Assembly (NCBI RefSeq): GCF_000264055.1
Contig: NZ_AJXL01000006.1
Span: forward strand, 1 to 63,293
Length of the DNA: 63,293 bases
Reading direction: 5' to 3'
Origin: Flavobacterium sp. ACAM 123
Lineage (GTDB): Bacteria > Bacteroidota > Bacteroidia > Flavobacteriales > Flavobacteriaceae
Both the position numbers and the translations under genes were made by a program. Positions within the stretch are counted from its first letter, which is position 1, and each line of letters begins with the position of its first letter. This document shows positions 22,023-30,959 of the stretch, piece after piece. The notes under the pieces were generated by a model. It was not told where the DNA came from. It did not search any database and worked only from the letters and a program-made list of their open reading frames with translations.

Positions 22023-23225
22023 ATGAGTCTTATAGGAGAAGCCGAAAATTTTGTTTGTAAATTACTCAAAGATAAACTTTCTGTTTTGTATTTCTACCAT
22101 GATTGTGACCATACTTTAGAAGTAGTGAGTGCAGTAAAGGAACTTTCTAAGCAGGAAAAAGTAGGTCCACTAGAAAATGAAATACTACTTGTTGCAGCTT
22201 GGTTTCACGATACGGGGTACATAAGTGGATGCGAAAACCATGAAAAATGTAGTATAGAGATTGTTTCTAAGTTTTTAAAGGAAAAGGGTAAGTCAGAAGA
22301 ATACATCCAAAAAGTTTCTCGTATTATAGAAGCCACTATTTACGATTATGTACCGCAAACTCTTCTTGAAAAAATAATCAGGGACGCGGATTATTTTCAT
22401 TTTACAAAGGAAGACTACCCCATAAAATGCAAGCTGTTAAGAAAGGAGTGGGAAAGTACAAATAAAGCGACGTACAGTGATTTAGAATGGGCCAAAGAAA
22501 ATTTGAAAGTTTTATCCCAAAAACATATTTATTATACAAATTATGCCATTACAAATTGGCAGACTTTAAAAGAAAAAAACATTAAACTAATTGAACAAGA
22601 AATTTTAAATATGGAAAATGGTTGGAGTGATCCGCAGGAAGAAAAGGAGAAGAAAAAAAAGAAAGCTAAAAAAGAAGTTGATAAGGAAAAACCAGGTCGT
22701 GGAGTTGATACCCTGTTCAGAGTAACGCTAAGTAATCACATTCGTTTAAGCGGAATTGCAGACAGTAAGGCTAACATATTACTCTCGGTTAACGCGATCA
22801 TTATCTCTATAGCACTATCGTCTTTAATTCCTAAATTAGATAATGCTAATAATTCTCACTTAGTAATTCCAACTTTTATCATGTTGATTTTTAGTGTAGT
22901 GTCCATTATCTTTGCTATACTTTCAACGAGGCCGAAAGTAACTACAGGAGTTTTTACACGACAAGATATAGAAGATGAAAAAGTGAATCTACTTTTTTTT
23001 GGAAACTTTTACAAAATGCCATTAGAAGAATACGAGTGGGCAGTAAATGAGATGATGAAAGACAAAGCGTATTTATATAATTCAATGATAAAGGATCTCT
23101 ATTATTTAGGTGTTGTTCTCGAGAAAAAATATAGATTATTAAGGATTACTTATAATATTTTTATGATTGGAATAATAATTTCAGTCATTGCTTTTGTAAT
23201 TGCGTTTAACTCTGTCTGGATTTAA
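22023..23225 (+). CDS. HD phosphohydrolase fused to Pycsar-type transmembrane effector domain (PycTM)
   Basis: 400 residues. An HD domain occupies about residues 20-190, with metal ligands visible in FYHDCDHT, AAWFHDTGY and IRDADYFHF. A Lys/Glu-rich linker (EEKEKKKKKAKKEV) joins it to a C-terminal domain beginning RGVDTLFRVTLSNHIRLSGI. That domain has three membrane spans (SKANILLSVNAIIISIALSS, IPTFIMLIFSVVSIIFAIL, IFMIGIIISVIAFVIAF). The C-terminal part matches the family once called DUF5706, now PycTM, the membrane effector of pyrimidine-cyclase (Pycsar) phage defence. No nucleotide cyclase gene is nearby. The HD domain suggests hydrolysis of a nucleotide or signal. Whether this is defence or housekeeping is open. 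It overlaps the convergent GAF gene by 4 bases. Confidence 0.85.
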   Translation: MSLIGEAENFVCKLLKDKLSVLYFYHDCDHTLEVVSAVKELSKQEKVGPLENEILLVAAWFHDTGYISGCENHEKCSIEIVSKFLKEKGKSEEYIQKVSRIIEATIYDYVPQTLLEKIIRDADYFHFTKEDYPIKCKLLRKEWESTNKATYSDLEWAKENLKVLSQKHIYYTNYAITNWQTLKEKNIKLIEQEILNMENGWSDPQEEKEKKKKKAKKEVDKEKPGRGVDTLFRVTLSNHIRLSGIADSKANILLSVNAIIISIALSSLIPKLDNANNSHLVIPTFIMLIFSVVSIIFAILSTRPKVTTGVFTRQDIEDEKVNLLFFGNFYKMPLEEYEWAVNEMMKDKAYLYNSMIKDLYYLGVVLEKKYRLLRITYNIFMIGIIISVIAFVIAFNSVWI

Positions 23226-25591
23226 TTCAGCTCGTCGAGCAATTCTTGATACGTATATCTCTTGTCAGCTGAGTTTGGGTCAATGGTGTTTGAAACTTTT
23301 ACTCGCAGTGCCTTTAATCCAGAAACACCCTGCAATTCTTCGACGTCAAATTGCTCTATCGGTGGTTCGAGCATTCCTTTAAATTGAAGGAACTTGATAT
23401 ACTTTAAGTATTCTATTTCTTCATAATTGTGAGAATACACAATGGTAATTTTCTCTTTTTCTGTGATTCTTTCCTTGGTTCCTTTTATGTTGGCTTTGTC
23501 AATACGTTTTTTAACCACTTCATAGCGCGCGTTATAGGTTCCGTCAACATCAAAACGCTTTTCATCCATTCTAAAACGAATTGTAATAGGGGAACTAAAC
23601 ACTAAAATCAAAGAGGTAACATCCAGTTCATATGGCAGTGCTGATTTAAGTTGATGGTGCTCTAGTTCCATTTTGCACAATGTTTGAAATTGCCACAATC
23701 TTAAATTATTCAGATACATTAAATCAAAGGGCTGTGCAGGAGAAATAGAGGCACCAATATAGAGATTATGCTCGACTCCATCTGTTTTAAATCGTTCGAA
23801 ATAATGTGGAAATATATGCTGTGCTTCGACTTGTTCCTTATCAAGAACGGTGGCCATTTTTTTATTGATAAGAGACATCGAAGTATCAAATTTTTTCCGT
23901 GCTTGATAAAACAAACCTGTTTTTGGATCTAATTTTTCAAAATAGCTATTTATCAATGACTGACATTTACCCTCAATTTTTGAGTTGGATAAAATAGGAT
24001 GTATTTCTTGTTGGATGTAGTTTTGAATCTGTTGCTCTGTATCTGCTTTTAATTCTAATTGCAATTCTCTAGAGTAGGACTGCATTTCAAATTTTCGCTG
24101 CTCCAGTAGAGGAAGCGTAGTGTTTGCCTCTAATCTTTCAAAGATTTCAGATAATGCATTCAGTTGATTTTTTAAATCTTTCTTTACAGTGGAATTTCGG
24201 TGATCAGAGGAACCTTTGATGTCAATCTGACCATACAATGGATATACTTCTTTGAAAACAATTTCCTTAAAGACATGATCCTTTGTAGAGGTATTTGTAT
24301 GAAAATACTTTTGTGCCTCATTTCTAAATTTCCAATAAACACTCGAGTGGATTGCAGTATACTCCCGTTGAATTATAGCTTCTAACTGGTTCTCTAAATC
24401 AGTGTTATACCGTTGCAGCGTATCGACAATATACGGCAGTATAAGTTCTAGATTGTTTGCATTAATGCTATTTAATTGCCGCGGTTGGGACGAAACAAGT
24501 TCCATAATTCCCAGCAATTTATTGTCTTTTATAACAGGCGCCAGAATGCAGCTTTTAATTCCTTGGGCCAGTAAATGTTTAGCAAATACTTCATTACCTG
24601 GAATAGTAGCGAATAATTCTACATTTGATATCGAAAATATTTTTTTATCGTCTAAAAGCGCGCTATAAGAGCACCCGGGGAAAGCTTTGTCGCAAGGTAT
24701 TTCATTTTTACCTAGAAGAATAACGCTTTCCAGTTCCCCATTTTTAAATGGCGGTTTTATGAACTTGTTTTCTTCCTCATTATATATCAGGAGACCTATT
24801 CTTAAATCAGGAACTTTAAAGATTGATTTAAAGGTAGCGTCTAAATTTTCATTAATATTGTTTTGCCCCTTTTGAGATTTTAAAAGATTGCTTTTTAGAT
24901 TAGATATGGCGCTTTCCTTAGTGGCATCATAAAGAGTGACTATTCCGAAACCTTTTAGAAACCAGCTTTCTACAGGAAATTTATTTTTCCAAAGATCTAT
25001 ATTATCGTAATTATCCATTAATTCATCAATATCTGCAGATGTTAATGAAATGGCTTCTTCTGTAGGGTATATTTCTATAAAATCTACATTGTAGAGAATG
25101 CGATAGTGACTTACTATTCCGTCTGAATTTGGAATGTCATAGAATAAAGGCTTATTATAATCAAACTGTTGATGATAATAGGAATTTAATATTAGAATAC
25201 AACTCAGCACGTAAAATTGATCATCACTAAAATCTCTGATCGTCAGATCAAAATCTCCTGCAGCTTGCAATATTTTTTTGAATCTTTCAGAATAATTGAA
25301 AGTTAATTTTTGAAAAGGAATAGTCACCGCTTTGATTTCATTATTTGTTAATGAAGTAGGGAAGAGGTCAGATAATAAATACTTTATAACTGTTTTATTG
25401 TCTTCAATGGTAGATTCGTCTTCGATACCAGTTCTAAATTCAGGTATTGCTACAATTTCTTTCAATACTGCCTTTGCATAATTAGAACGATAATCAATAT
25501 TTGATAGCGCTATTTCTTCCAGTGATTCGATCAGTTTATGAAAGGAAATCAGGGTTTTTAAAGGACTATCTTTGAATATATTAGTGTTCAT
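23222..25591 (-). CDS. GAF-domain protein
   Basis: 789 residues. The centre (about 265-400) reads as a GAF domain (FSISNVELFATIPGNEVF, SCILAPVIKDNKLLGIMELV). It is flanked by a long helical region on each side with predicted coiled coil (RREL-type heptads in QRKFEMQSYSRELQLELKAD). No kinase, cyclase or DNA-binding domain follows, so the output is unknown. No signal peptide. This architecture is common in Flavobacteriaceae as an unnamed sensor-like protein. It is convergent with the HD-PycTM gene, overlapping at the stop codons, and has about 460 bases of non-coding sequence upstream. Confidence 0.8.
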   Translation of the reverse strand: MNTNIFKDSPLKTLISFHKLIESLEEIALSNIDYRSNYAKAVLKEIVAIPEFRTGIEDESTIEDNKTVIKYLLSDLFPTSLTNNEIKAVTIPFQKLTFNYSERFKKILQAAGDFDLTIRDFSDDQFYVLSCILILNSYYHQQFDYNKPLFYDIPNSDGIVSHYRILYNVDFIEIYPTEEAISLTSADIDELMDNYDNIDLWKNKFPVESWFLKGFGIVTLYDATKESAISNLKSNLLKSQKGQNNINENLDATFKSIFKVPDLRIGLLIYNEEENKFIKPPFKNGELESVILLGKNEIPCDKAFPGCSYSALLDDKKIFSISNVELFATIPGNEVFAKHLLAQGIKSCILAPVIKDNKLLGIMELVSSQPRQLNSINANNLELILPYIVDTLQRYNTDLENQLEAIIQREYTAIHSSVYWKFRNEAQKYFHTNTSTKDHVFKEIVFKEVYPLYGQIDIKGSSDHRNSTVKKDLKNQLNALSEIFERLEANTTLPLLEQRKFEMQSYSRELQLELKADTEQQIQNYIQQEIHPILSNSKIEGKCQSLINSYFEKLDPKTGLFYQARKKFDTSMSLINKKMATVLDKEQVEAQHIFPHYFERFKTDGVEHNLYIGASISPAQPFDLMYLNNLRLWQFQTLCKMELEHHQLKSALPYELDVTSLILVFSSPITIRFRMDEKRFDVDGTYNARYEVVKKRIDKANIKGTKERITEKEKITIVYSHNYEEIEYLKYIKFLQFKGMLEPPIEQFDVEELQGVSGLKALRVKVSNTIDPNSADKRYTYQELLDELN

Positions 25592-26051
25592 TATGAAGCG
25601 GAGTTAAAATGTAAAATTACTAGTAAATGAGATTATTTTACTTTTGCAAATTTATAAAAAATACGCCAATGACTAAAACAATTGAAGGTCGAATATTTTT
25701 TAAGCCGCAGATGAAATTCCATTAAATTACTTAGATCAAGGTATGCGAAGTGCCGCTAAGCTTTGGACGAGTCATAAGAAACGGATAAAAATGCAATCCA
25801 TTTAGGCCTTTCTTGTTGTACTGATACACTAGTAAGAACTGTAGCGGAAAGTAGGATTTGAGATTCCTTACTTCTTTTTCCGATTTTTTATTTTGCTTCA
25901 AAATCAAAAAGTAGTGGGTTGCGACGATATAGACAGCAGTCTTAATTTTTGTATGTAACAAAAGCGTGCGTTTAAACAGCTTTACTCTTAGCATAGCTAC
26001 TTGAACTATTACTTTTAGAGAATTTTATGGCAGTTAAAACGGACGTGATTA
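25592..26051. other. Non-coding stretch with a possible gene remnant
   Basis: No convincing gene. A perfect rightward -7 box (TACTTTTG, 25639-25646) precedes a 18-residue ORF at 25669-25725 (MTKTIEGRIFFKPQMKFH). It may be a true microprotein or the stump of a lost gene. An 87-codon minus-strand frame further right has no family resemblance and is not credited. Confidence 0.4.
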
Positions 26052-26294
26052 CTAAATATGTTGAAGATGTTTCTTTCTACAAAAACTTTTTAGACTGTCA
26101 TTTATTTCTTTTAATTCTGGGGTCAGATATGTTTTGTTTCCTTTTTCATCATTTGTCAGTTCTAAAGCACAAACAGTACATCTATATTCCTTAAAATGAC
26201 TTGTAATATTTCGAGTCGTGATAATTTTGTGTCCAAAAAGTGTGCAATAAAGTTTTTTGCTGGAAAGATGTTCTTTGATTTCGATTGTATTCAT
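26052..26294 (-). CDS. Small zinc-ribbon-like hypothetical protein
   Basis: 80 residues with a Cys/His pattern: LYCTLFGHKI near residue 16 and YRCTVCALEL near residue 38. It resembles short zinc-binding proteins of the DUF1660/phage type (C-x-L-F-G-H then CxxC). The C-terminus is helical and basic (DSLKSFCRKKHLQHI). It stands alone between two non-coding stretches. Function unknown. The metal-site reading is inference from spacing. Confidence 0.6.
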   Translation of the reverse strand: MNTIEIKEHLSSKKLYCTLFGHKIITTRNITSHFKEYRCTVCALELTNDEKGNKTYLTPELKEINDSLKSFCRKKHLQHI

Positions 26295-26462
26295 GACGTA
26301 GGCGATTATTGAGATCTAGAATTTCTAAAATACCGATAAAATCTATTAAAGTAGCAATTTAATCGACTAAGTACATGGTTTTTGTATAAAAGAAAATAAT
26401 TTCTTATAAAAATAAAAAATTATTAATCATTAAATTTTGGAGAAGACTATGCATTTTGATAT

Positions 26463-26503
26463 TAAAAAATGCCTCAATTATCTAAAAGTTATTGAGGCTT
26501 TTT
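26463..26503 (-). terminator. Terminator of the nucleoid-associated protein gene
   Basis: Inverted repeat GCCTCAAT / ATTGAGGC with a 12-base loop, and a T run on the minus-strand side. It lies 29 bases beyond the stop of the gene to its right. Confidence 0.75.
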
Positions 26504-26531
26504 GAAAGAGCAAAAGAAGTGAAAAATGATC

Positions 26532-27590
26532 TTACGATTTTTCTTCTTTGTTGAAGTACACTAAATAGTAGTACATCTGCTTTTCTTCATCCCAGCCTTT
26601 TTCAACATATTTCTCTGCACTTTCAGGATTGATAAAATCCATTTTGATTTGAATGTGTGTATCTAAGTTGATTACATTTTTGATTGATTTACGGGCATCC
26701 GTAACGGCAGCATTAGCAATAGGGAATGAGGTTACGTCTTCTATGCTGTATTTTTCTCCTTTATCGACTTTGTAGTTTTTAAATTCAGGAATCAGGTCTG
26801 GATTATCCAATACTTCATTCAAAAAATTAGTTTCTTCAAATTGATCGTTTTTGGCAAAATAATTCACAGAGCGGTTCATAAACATCACCTCTTCTTTTTT
26901 ATCTTCTGCAGGAAAAACTACATCCTTGGCAAAATTCTGGCAGAATTTCAAGTATTTTTTAGTGATGAAATTTTCATCCTCAAAGGCATCAACAGAAAGA
27001 AAGTGCTCTAGCCAGTATCTCGCATCATAGCGGTTACTGTCAACAGTTAATATTTTGTATCCTTCTTCTTTCTTATGATTAAAAATCAAACACCCTTTGT
27101 CTAACTTGCTTAGGTTTATACCTTGCTGCAGTATCATTTCTAAGTGAGTTCCTTTTTCTTCAAATTGTAAAAAATCAGCTTGTAATTCACTTTTAAAAAC
27201 ACCTATGGCATCAACGACGTTATTATCAATATTAACGTTTGTAAGATACGCAACGTACACCTCTCCGTTTTTAATGTGAGGGTGATTGGATTGTTCAAAT
27301 AAATGTTTGGTGATATTCTTTGAGTTTTCATGTAAGCTATGTGGATCTTCAAAAATAGCTGAAGCATATTTATACATGTCGTTGTAATCTAAATCAACTT
27401 CATGTGCAAACTGAAAATAGTTTTCTTCTTTTTCTCTAAAAGGCTTCAAGAAAAATTCTTTTATTAGAGGCACAATTTCATCTTGAAGGCTAAAGGGTTG
27501 CTCTGATAAGAAAAGAGCTTCATTACGACTTTTATTCCCCACACGATGAATGGAAAGAGTCTCAATATGAGCGTTGTACAGGTTGATCAT
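26532..27590 (-). CDS. Nucleoid-associated protein (NdpA/YejK family)
   Basis: 352 residues matching the length and layout of the NdpA/YejK family. It starts LYNAHIETLSIHRVGNKSR. The typical middle segment is DVVFPAEDKKEEVMFMNRSV, and the C-terminal part is SIEDVTSFPIANAAVTDARK. E. coli YejK associates with the nucleoid and interacts with topoisomerases; function in Bacteroidetes is not established. The gene lies between a strong terminator downstream and the pRiA4b-like gene about 90 bases upstream on the same strand. Confidence 0.9.
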   Translation of the reverse strand: MINLYNAHIETLSIHRVGNKSRNEALFLSEQPFSLQDEIVPLIKEFFLKPFREKEENYFQFAHEVDLDYNDMYKYASAIFEDPHSLHENSKNITKHLFEQSNHPHIKNGEVYVAYLTNVNIDNNVVDAIGVFKSELQADFLQFEEKGTHLEMILQQGINLSKLDKGCLIFNHKKEEGYKILTVDSNRYDARYWLEHFLSVDAFEDENFITKKYLKFCQNFAKDVVFPAEDKKEEVMFMNRSVNYFAKNDQFEETNFLNEVLDNPDLIPEFKNYKVDKGEKYSIEDVTSFPIANAAVTDARKSIKNVINLDTHIQIKMDFINPESAEKYVEKGWDEEKQMYYYLVYFNKEEKS

Positions 27591-27682
27591 TTTCGTTTTT
27601 TATGTTTTAGATGAAAAAGCCAAGGTTTAAAGACGAGAGAGCAGTCTTTAATCTTGGCTCTTGATTCTTGTTTTTTATTGTT

Positions 27683-28222
27683 CTAATTCCAATTTTCTTC
27701 AAAACCGAAATCCTCAAAACTATCGTCTCCTTCAAACATGTCCAAATCATCTTGATCCAAATCATCTTCAAATTCGCTAGCAAAATCATCTGCATTATCA
27801 GCTTCAAAGTTTTTTTCGGCGGCCTCGTCGGGCATTTCACCATGTGAAAAGAGCGTTTCAGGATATAAATTTCCAGCAACCTGATCCTCGACTGCAGCCA
27901 ACTCTACTAGGAATGTCCACATATTGATAAAGTCGTATACGTAAATTATTTTTGTGTTTTTCTCGTCTAATAGCTCCGATAACTTGTAAGAGCTCATTGT
28001 TTTCTGCTCCCCCAGAACATCGCCAGTGTCAAAAAGTGAAATTTCATCTTCTTGGTTCCATGTTTCATCACAAGTATAGAATGAAGCCACCTCCATGCCA
28101 TCAAAACCAAAGGAATTGAAAATTGAGTTGTGTAAATCTTCTAAAGTGTCCTCTGCAAGAATTGCAATATCTCTAAATATATCTTCTTCAGCATCTAAAA
28201 TTACTCTGAATTTGTAAACCAT
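27683..28222 (-). CDS. Plasmid pRiA4b ORF-3 / IS1096 TnpR-like family protein
   Basis: 179 residues. The first ~130 match the pRiA4b ORF-3 fold (VYKFRVILDAEEDIFRDIAI, ASFYTCDETWNQEDEISLFD, IIYVYDFINMWTFLVEL). The C-terminal ~40 residues are extremely acidic (ADDFASEFEDDLDQDDLDMF). The family was first seen on a plasmid and in IS1096, but here it is a chromosomal single gene with its own -7 box and no sign of an insertion element. Function unknown. The acidic tail is common in flavobacterial copies. Confidence 0.88.
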   Translation of the reverse strand: MVYKFRVILDAEEDIFRDIAILAEDTLEDLHNSIFNSFGFDGMEVASFYTCDETWNQEDEISLFDTGDVLGEQKTMSSYKLSELLDEKNTKIIYVYDFINMWTFLVELAAVEDQVAGNLYPETLFSHGEMPDEAAEKNFEADNADDFASEFEDDLDQDDLDMFEGDDSFEDFGFEENWN

Positions 28223-28245
28223 AATCTTTGTTTTTATTGAAAGGA

Positions 28246-28253
28246 CAAAGGTA
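28246..28253 (-). promoter_or_regulatory. Promoter -7 box of the pRiA4b ORF-3-like gene
   Basis: Read on the minus strand this is TACCTTTG, a perfect TAnnTTTG box, 23 bases before the start codon. Confidence 0.6.
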
Positions 28254-28416
28254 AAATTTAATTTTATATTTCATCCCGAAGTTTCGAGACAGATTCCAGA
28301 TTTGTTGATAAGATTTTTGCTTATACATTTTTAAAGTACCCACTAAATTATTTATCAGTCTATTGATCTAGAGAAAAGAAATACGTTAAATTAAGTAGTA
28401 GAAATTGAAGTAGTTA

Positions 28417-29028
28417 TTAGAGGGTTGAATCATTTTTTTTAAGAGCGTTGTGGATTCTCTTTCTAAATTTGTGATATTTATCATGACTCGGATAATACCT
28501 GTTTGATGTCATGTTGTTGAAAATTAAGGCTACAATCAAGAGAATTAACACGCCACTTAGTACAGGTGTAATCACATACCAATACCCCATGTTTTTTATT
28601 TCTGTTGATCCCGTTACTGCTATCAAAGCGGTAGCTCCTCCCGGAGGATGCAATGTTTTTGTCAACTGCATTAAAACAATCGAAATTGAAACGGATAAGG
28701 ACGCTGTTAACCACATAATATCAGGAACAAATGTAGCGATAGTGACCCCTACGATCGCTGAAATAACGTGACCACCAACCAGATTTCTAGGTTGTGCCAG
28801 AGGACTTTGAATTACTCCATAAATTAAAACACAAGAGGCACCAAAGGAGCCGATGAGATAAACCACATCAGAATGAGGTAGCGTTTTAGATTGCAGGTAT
28901 GCAATGATCCCAATCCCTACAAAGGAGCCTAAAAATGCCCAAAAATTCTCTTTAAAATCGACCAGCGTTTCTTTGTAGAGTACATACTTAGTTTTGCGGT
29001 AACCTCTTTTTAATTTTTGAATTGGCAT
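28417..29028 (-). CDS. HPP family integral membrane protein
   Basis: 203 residues with four to five membrane spans and the family signature HPPGGATALIAVTGS. The N-terminus is basic (IQKLKRGYRKTKYVLYKE). HPP proteins are inner-membrane proteins; some are linked to nitrite transport in plastids and cyanobacteria, but a substrate here cannot be deduced. It is a separate minus-strand gene, 39 bases before the VOC gene on the same strand, and could be cotranscribed with it. Confidence 0.92.
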   Translation of the reverse strand: MPIQKLKRGYRKTKYVLYKETLVDFKENFWAFLGSFVGIGIIAYLQSKTLPHSDVVYLIGSFGASCVLIYGVIQSPLAQPRNLVGGHVISAIVGVTIATFVPDIMWLTASLSVSISIVLMQLTKTLHPPGGATALIAVTGSTEIKNMGYWYVITPVLSGVLILLIVALIFNNMTSNRYYPSHDKYHKFRKRIHNALKKNDSTL

Positions 29029-29067
29029 GAGCTATTAAATTGGATTAAATTAAAGGTTCTATTTTTC

Positions 29068-29448
29068 TTAAAACTCTATTGGCAAATCATGAGGGGCCGC
29101 AATAAATAAATATTGTTTTCCGGTATATTCATCTGTTTGAATAGTTACTGAGGGAATGTTTTTGACGACCAAAGAAGAACTAGTATTTTCTACATTGTCG
29201 ACTTCAAATACCAGATGACGCAAACCGCAACTTTCTGGAGGAGAAGGTCTTTTAGGCGGTTTGGGAAAGGAGAACAGTTCGACGATGTAATGTACATTTA
29301 AAGCCAAGTCTACTTTGTAAGAGTTCCGTTCTTTCCGGTAAATTTCCTCAAGTACTTCTTGCCGTGAAACTTGGGTGTAAAAGGGTTTTGATTTTTGATA
29401 ATTAGAGTAAATAAGGGCTGTATGATTTATTTTGTTTAGGTGAAGCAT
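29068..29448 (-). CDS. VOC family (glyoxalase I-like) protein
   Basis: 126 residues forming two beta-alpha-beta-beta-beta modules. The metal ligands expected for the family are visible: His in INHTALIYSN, Glu in VELFSF, His in GLRHLVFEV and Glu in LPIEF. It resembles the YaeR/GloA2 subgroup (KERNSYKVDLAL, PPKRPSPPESCGLRH), proposed lyase- or isomerase-like metalloenzymes of unknown substrate. The otherwise conserved loop after FYT reads QVSRQ, which is not typical. It lies just downstream of the HPP gene. Confidence 0.88.
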   Translation of the reverse strand: MLHLNKINHTALIYSNYQKSKPFYTQVSRQEVLEEIYRKERNSYKVDLALNVHYIVELFSFPKPPKRPSPPESCGLRHLVFEVDNVENTSSSLVVKNIPSVTIQTDEYTGKQYLFIAAPHDLPIEF

Positions 29449-29540
29449 GCTAGTCGTACTCGGTTGGTCGCAATCGATAGAAGATTTAAATTAGAAAAGA
29501 ATTCTATATTTGTACCACATAGATTGAGAAGAATTAAAAA

Positions 29541-29590
29541 GGCCATTTTTTATAAAAGGTAATGTTTCGCTCTTAAAACGGGAAATGGCC
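29541..29590. repeat. Inverted repeat, possible terminator
   Basis: The arms GGCCATTT / AAATGGCC enclose about 34 bases. It lies between the acetyltransferase (leftward, ending at 29652) and the VOC gene start. It lacks a clean T run, so its role as a terminator is uncertain. Confidence 0.4.
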
Positions 29591-29651
29591 TGGTATATTA
29601 CTTTTGTTTATCCAGCAAAAATAGACAAATTGTATTACATCCAGCATAGGA

Positions 29652-30209
29652 TTATTGGTTAAGTTGCCTGATTACTTTTGCTGGATTTCCCACAGCTAAG
29701 GAATTGTCAGGGATATCTTTTGTTACGACAGATCCAGCACCTATCACACATCCTTTTCCAATGGTGATACCAGGACAAATCACTGAATTGCCACCTATCC
29801 AGCAATCGTCGCCAATTGTTATGGGTAAGGCACTTTCTAGGGTTTTTCTTGTTGTGGCATCCAGTGGATGTGTGGCCGTGTACAATTGTACTCCTGGCGC
29901 AAACAACACATTAGAACCAATAGTGACCTTGGTACAATCTAAAACAACACAGTTTACATTAAAGAAAACATTGTCTCCACAATGGATGTTGTAGCCGTAG
30001 TCGCAAAAAAAAGGAGGTTCAATATAAAGATTTGCTCCTGCATGCGGAATCAGCTCTTTTATTATTTCCCGTGCTTTTTTAGTTATCCTGTATTCGGTGA
30101 CATTCAATCTATGGAGTAGGTTTTTAGATCTTCGTCTGTCTTTTACTAAAACAGGATCGCCGGCTAAATAGTAATCTCCGGCAATCATTTTTTCTTTTTC
30201 TGTTATCAT
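29652..30209 (-). CDS. Maltose/galactoside O-acetyltransferase family (hexapeptide repeat)
   Basis: About 185 residues. The N-terminal Mac domain reads KEKMIAGDYYLAGDPVL. A left-handed beta-helix of hexapeptide repeats follows (VNCVVLDCTKVTIGSNVLFA, IGDDCWIGGNSVICPGITIG), with the catalytic His in LYTATHPLD. These enzymes transfer acetyl from acetyl-CoA to sugars in the cytoplasm. I chose the ATG of MITEKEKMIAGD; the frame runs 14 codons further upstream, but that part (MRRTCTEIKKLINH) is not family-like. It stands alone, with an inverted repeat and gene fragments upstream. Confidence 0.93.
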   Translation of the reverse strand: MITEKEKMIAGDYYLAGDPVLVKDRRRSKNLLHRLNVTEYRITKKAREIIKELIPHAGANLYIEPPFFCDYGYNIHCGDNVFFNVNCVVLDCTKVTIGSNVLFAPGVQLYTATHPLDATTRKTLESALPITIGDDCWIGGNSVICPGITIGKGCVIGAGSVVTKDIPDNSLAVGNPAKVIRQLNQ

Positions 30210-30280
30210 ATGATTTATTAATTTTTTTATTTCTGTGCATGTCCTCCGCAAAAGCTCCGGTCGGGCTGTTTGTTACAATC

Positions 30281-30313
30281 TTTCTTGTCTCTTTCTCTAA
30301 AAGAGACAAGAAA
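30281..30313. repeat. Perfect 13-bp inverted repeat (hairpin)
   Basis: The arms TTTCTTGTCTCTT / AAGAGACAAGAAA are separated by 7 bases. It lies upstream of the acetyltransferase start, is GC-poor and has no T run. The surrounding sequence looks like an interspersed intergenic repeat, but only one copy is in the window. Confidence 0.55.
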
Positions 30314-30567
30314 GGATTTCCACTACCATCCCTCATGCAAACCGCAGCCATAAATCAATAACGATTTAATGTAAATATAGCAGAAAATTAAAACCACAAC
30401 AAGTCTTCCTCGAAATTTGAAAGTTCACTTCATTTAACTTTTCAAATGAATTTGTTTAAAATACATTTAGGGGATCAAAATTAAACTACATGAATTCGAT
30501 TATAACATTTATAATTTTACAGTAAACTCCTGCTCTCAAACGATCATTTCAGGTAAAGTAGTAGTTA

Positions 30568-30602
30568 AAAAAAGCAACTCAGTTTATTGTAGTTGCTTTT
30601 TT
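30568..30602. terminator. Bidirectional hairpin terminator
   Basis: A 12-bp stem AAAAAAGCAACT / AGTTGCTTTTTT with an 11-base loop. The A and T runs allow function on both strands. No intact gene ends here, so it may be left from a lost gene. Confidence 0.7.
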
Positions 30603-30959
30603 GTTTTCCTCGTTGCGGGTACGAGTGTGACACTAGCACTAGCCCAATTTAACATTCTGACTAGCGAGGGTATAGTAACGATTAACGATTAAGAACGGAA
30701 GTGATTTAAGAAATCAATGGTGACGACAGGAGTATGATTGTTAAATTTCGTGACTTGACTATTTGTGATTGTAACACTAAAAAAGCTTATTCTTAAATAG
30801 CAAGCTGGCAAATTATAAAACAAAAAAAAGGCAATCTCGTCTGTTTTTGTTTGTCCTCTTTTATGGGCACGAGCTAGGGGCATTGCGACAGCCCTGTATT
30901 GCCTAATGCTCGGATTAGCGGCTTGGCATTCGCACAGCGCCTCGTACTTTTTAAAGAAC

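Larger units (their letters stand above)
30210..30688. other. Non-coding stretch upstream of the acetyltransferase
   Basis: No gene is recognisable. It contains a 13-bp perfect inverted repeat and a strong bidirectional hairpin terminator, both listed separately. The rest is AT-rich with stops in every frame. Confidence 0.5.

Noticed and set aside
25731..25994. Minus-strand 87-codon ORF
   Set aside because: No family features and no promoter; low-complexity composition typical of chance frames in AT-rich sequence.
27607..27879. 90-codon ORF overlapping the pRiA4b-like gene
   Set aside because: Shadow frame of the acidic C-terminal region of the real gene on the same strand.
27683..28222. 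IS1096-type transposon
   Set aside because: The gene belongs to a family once seen in IS1096, but there is no transposase, terminal repeat or target duplication around it.
30689..30959. Continuation of the RHS relic frame to 30689
   Set aside because: After the YD-repeat part the translation no longer resembles RHS proteins, so it was left out of the pseudogene span.
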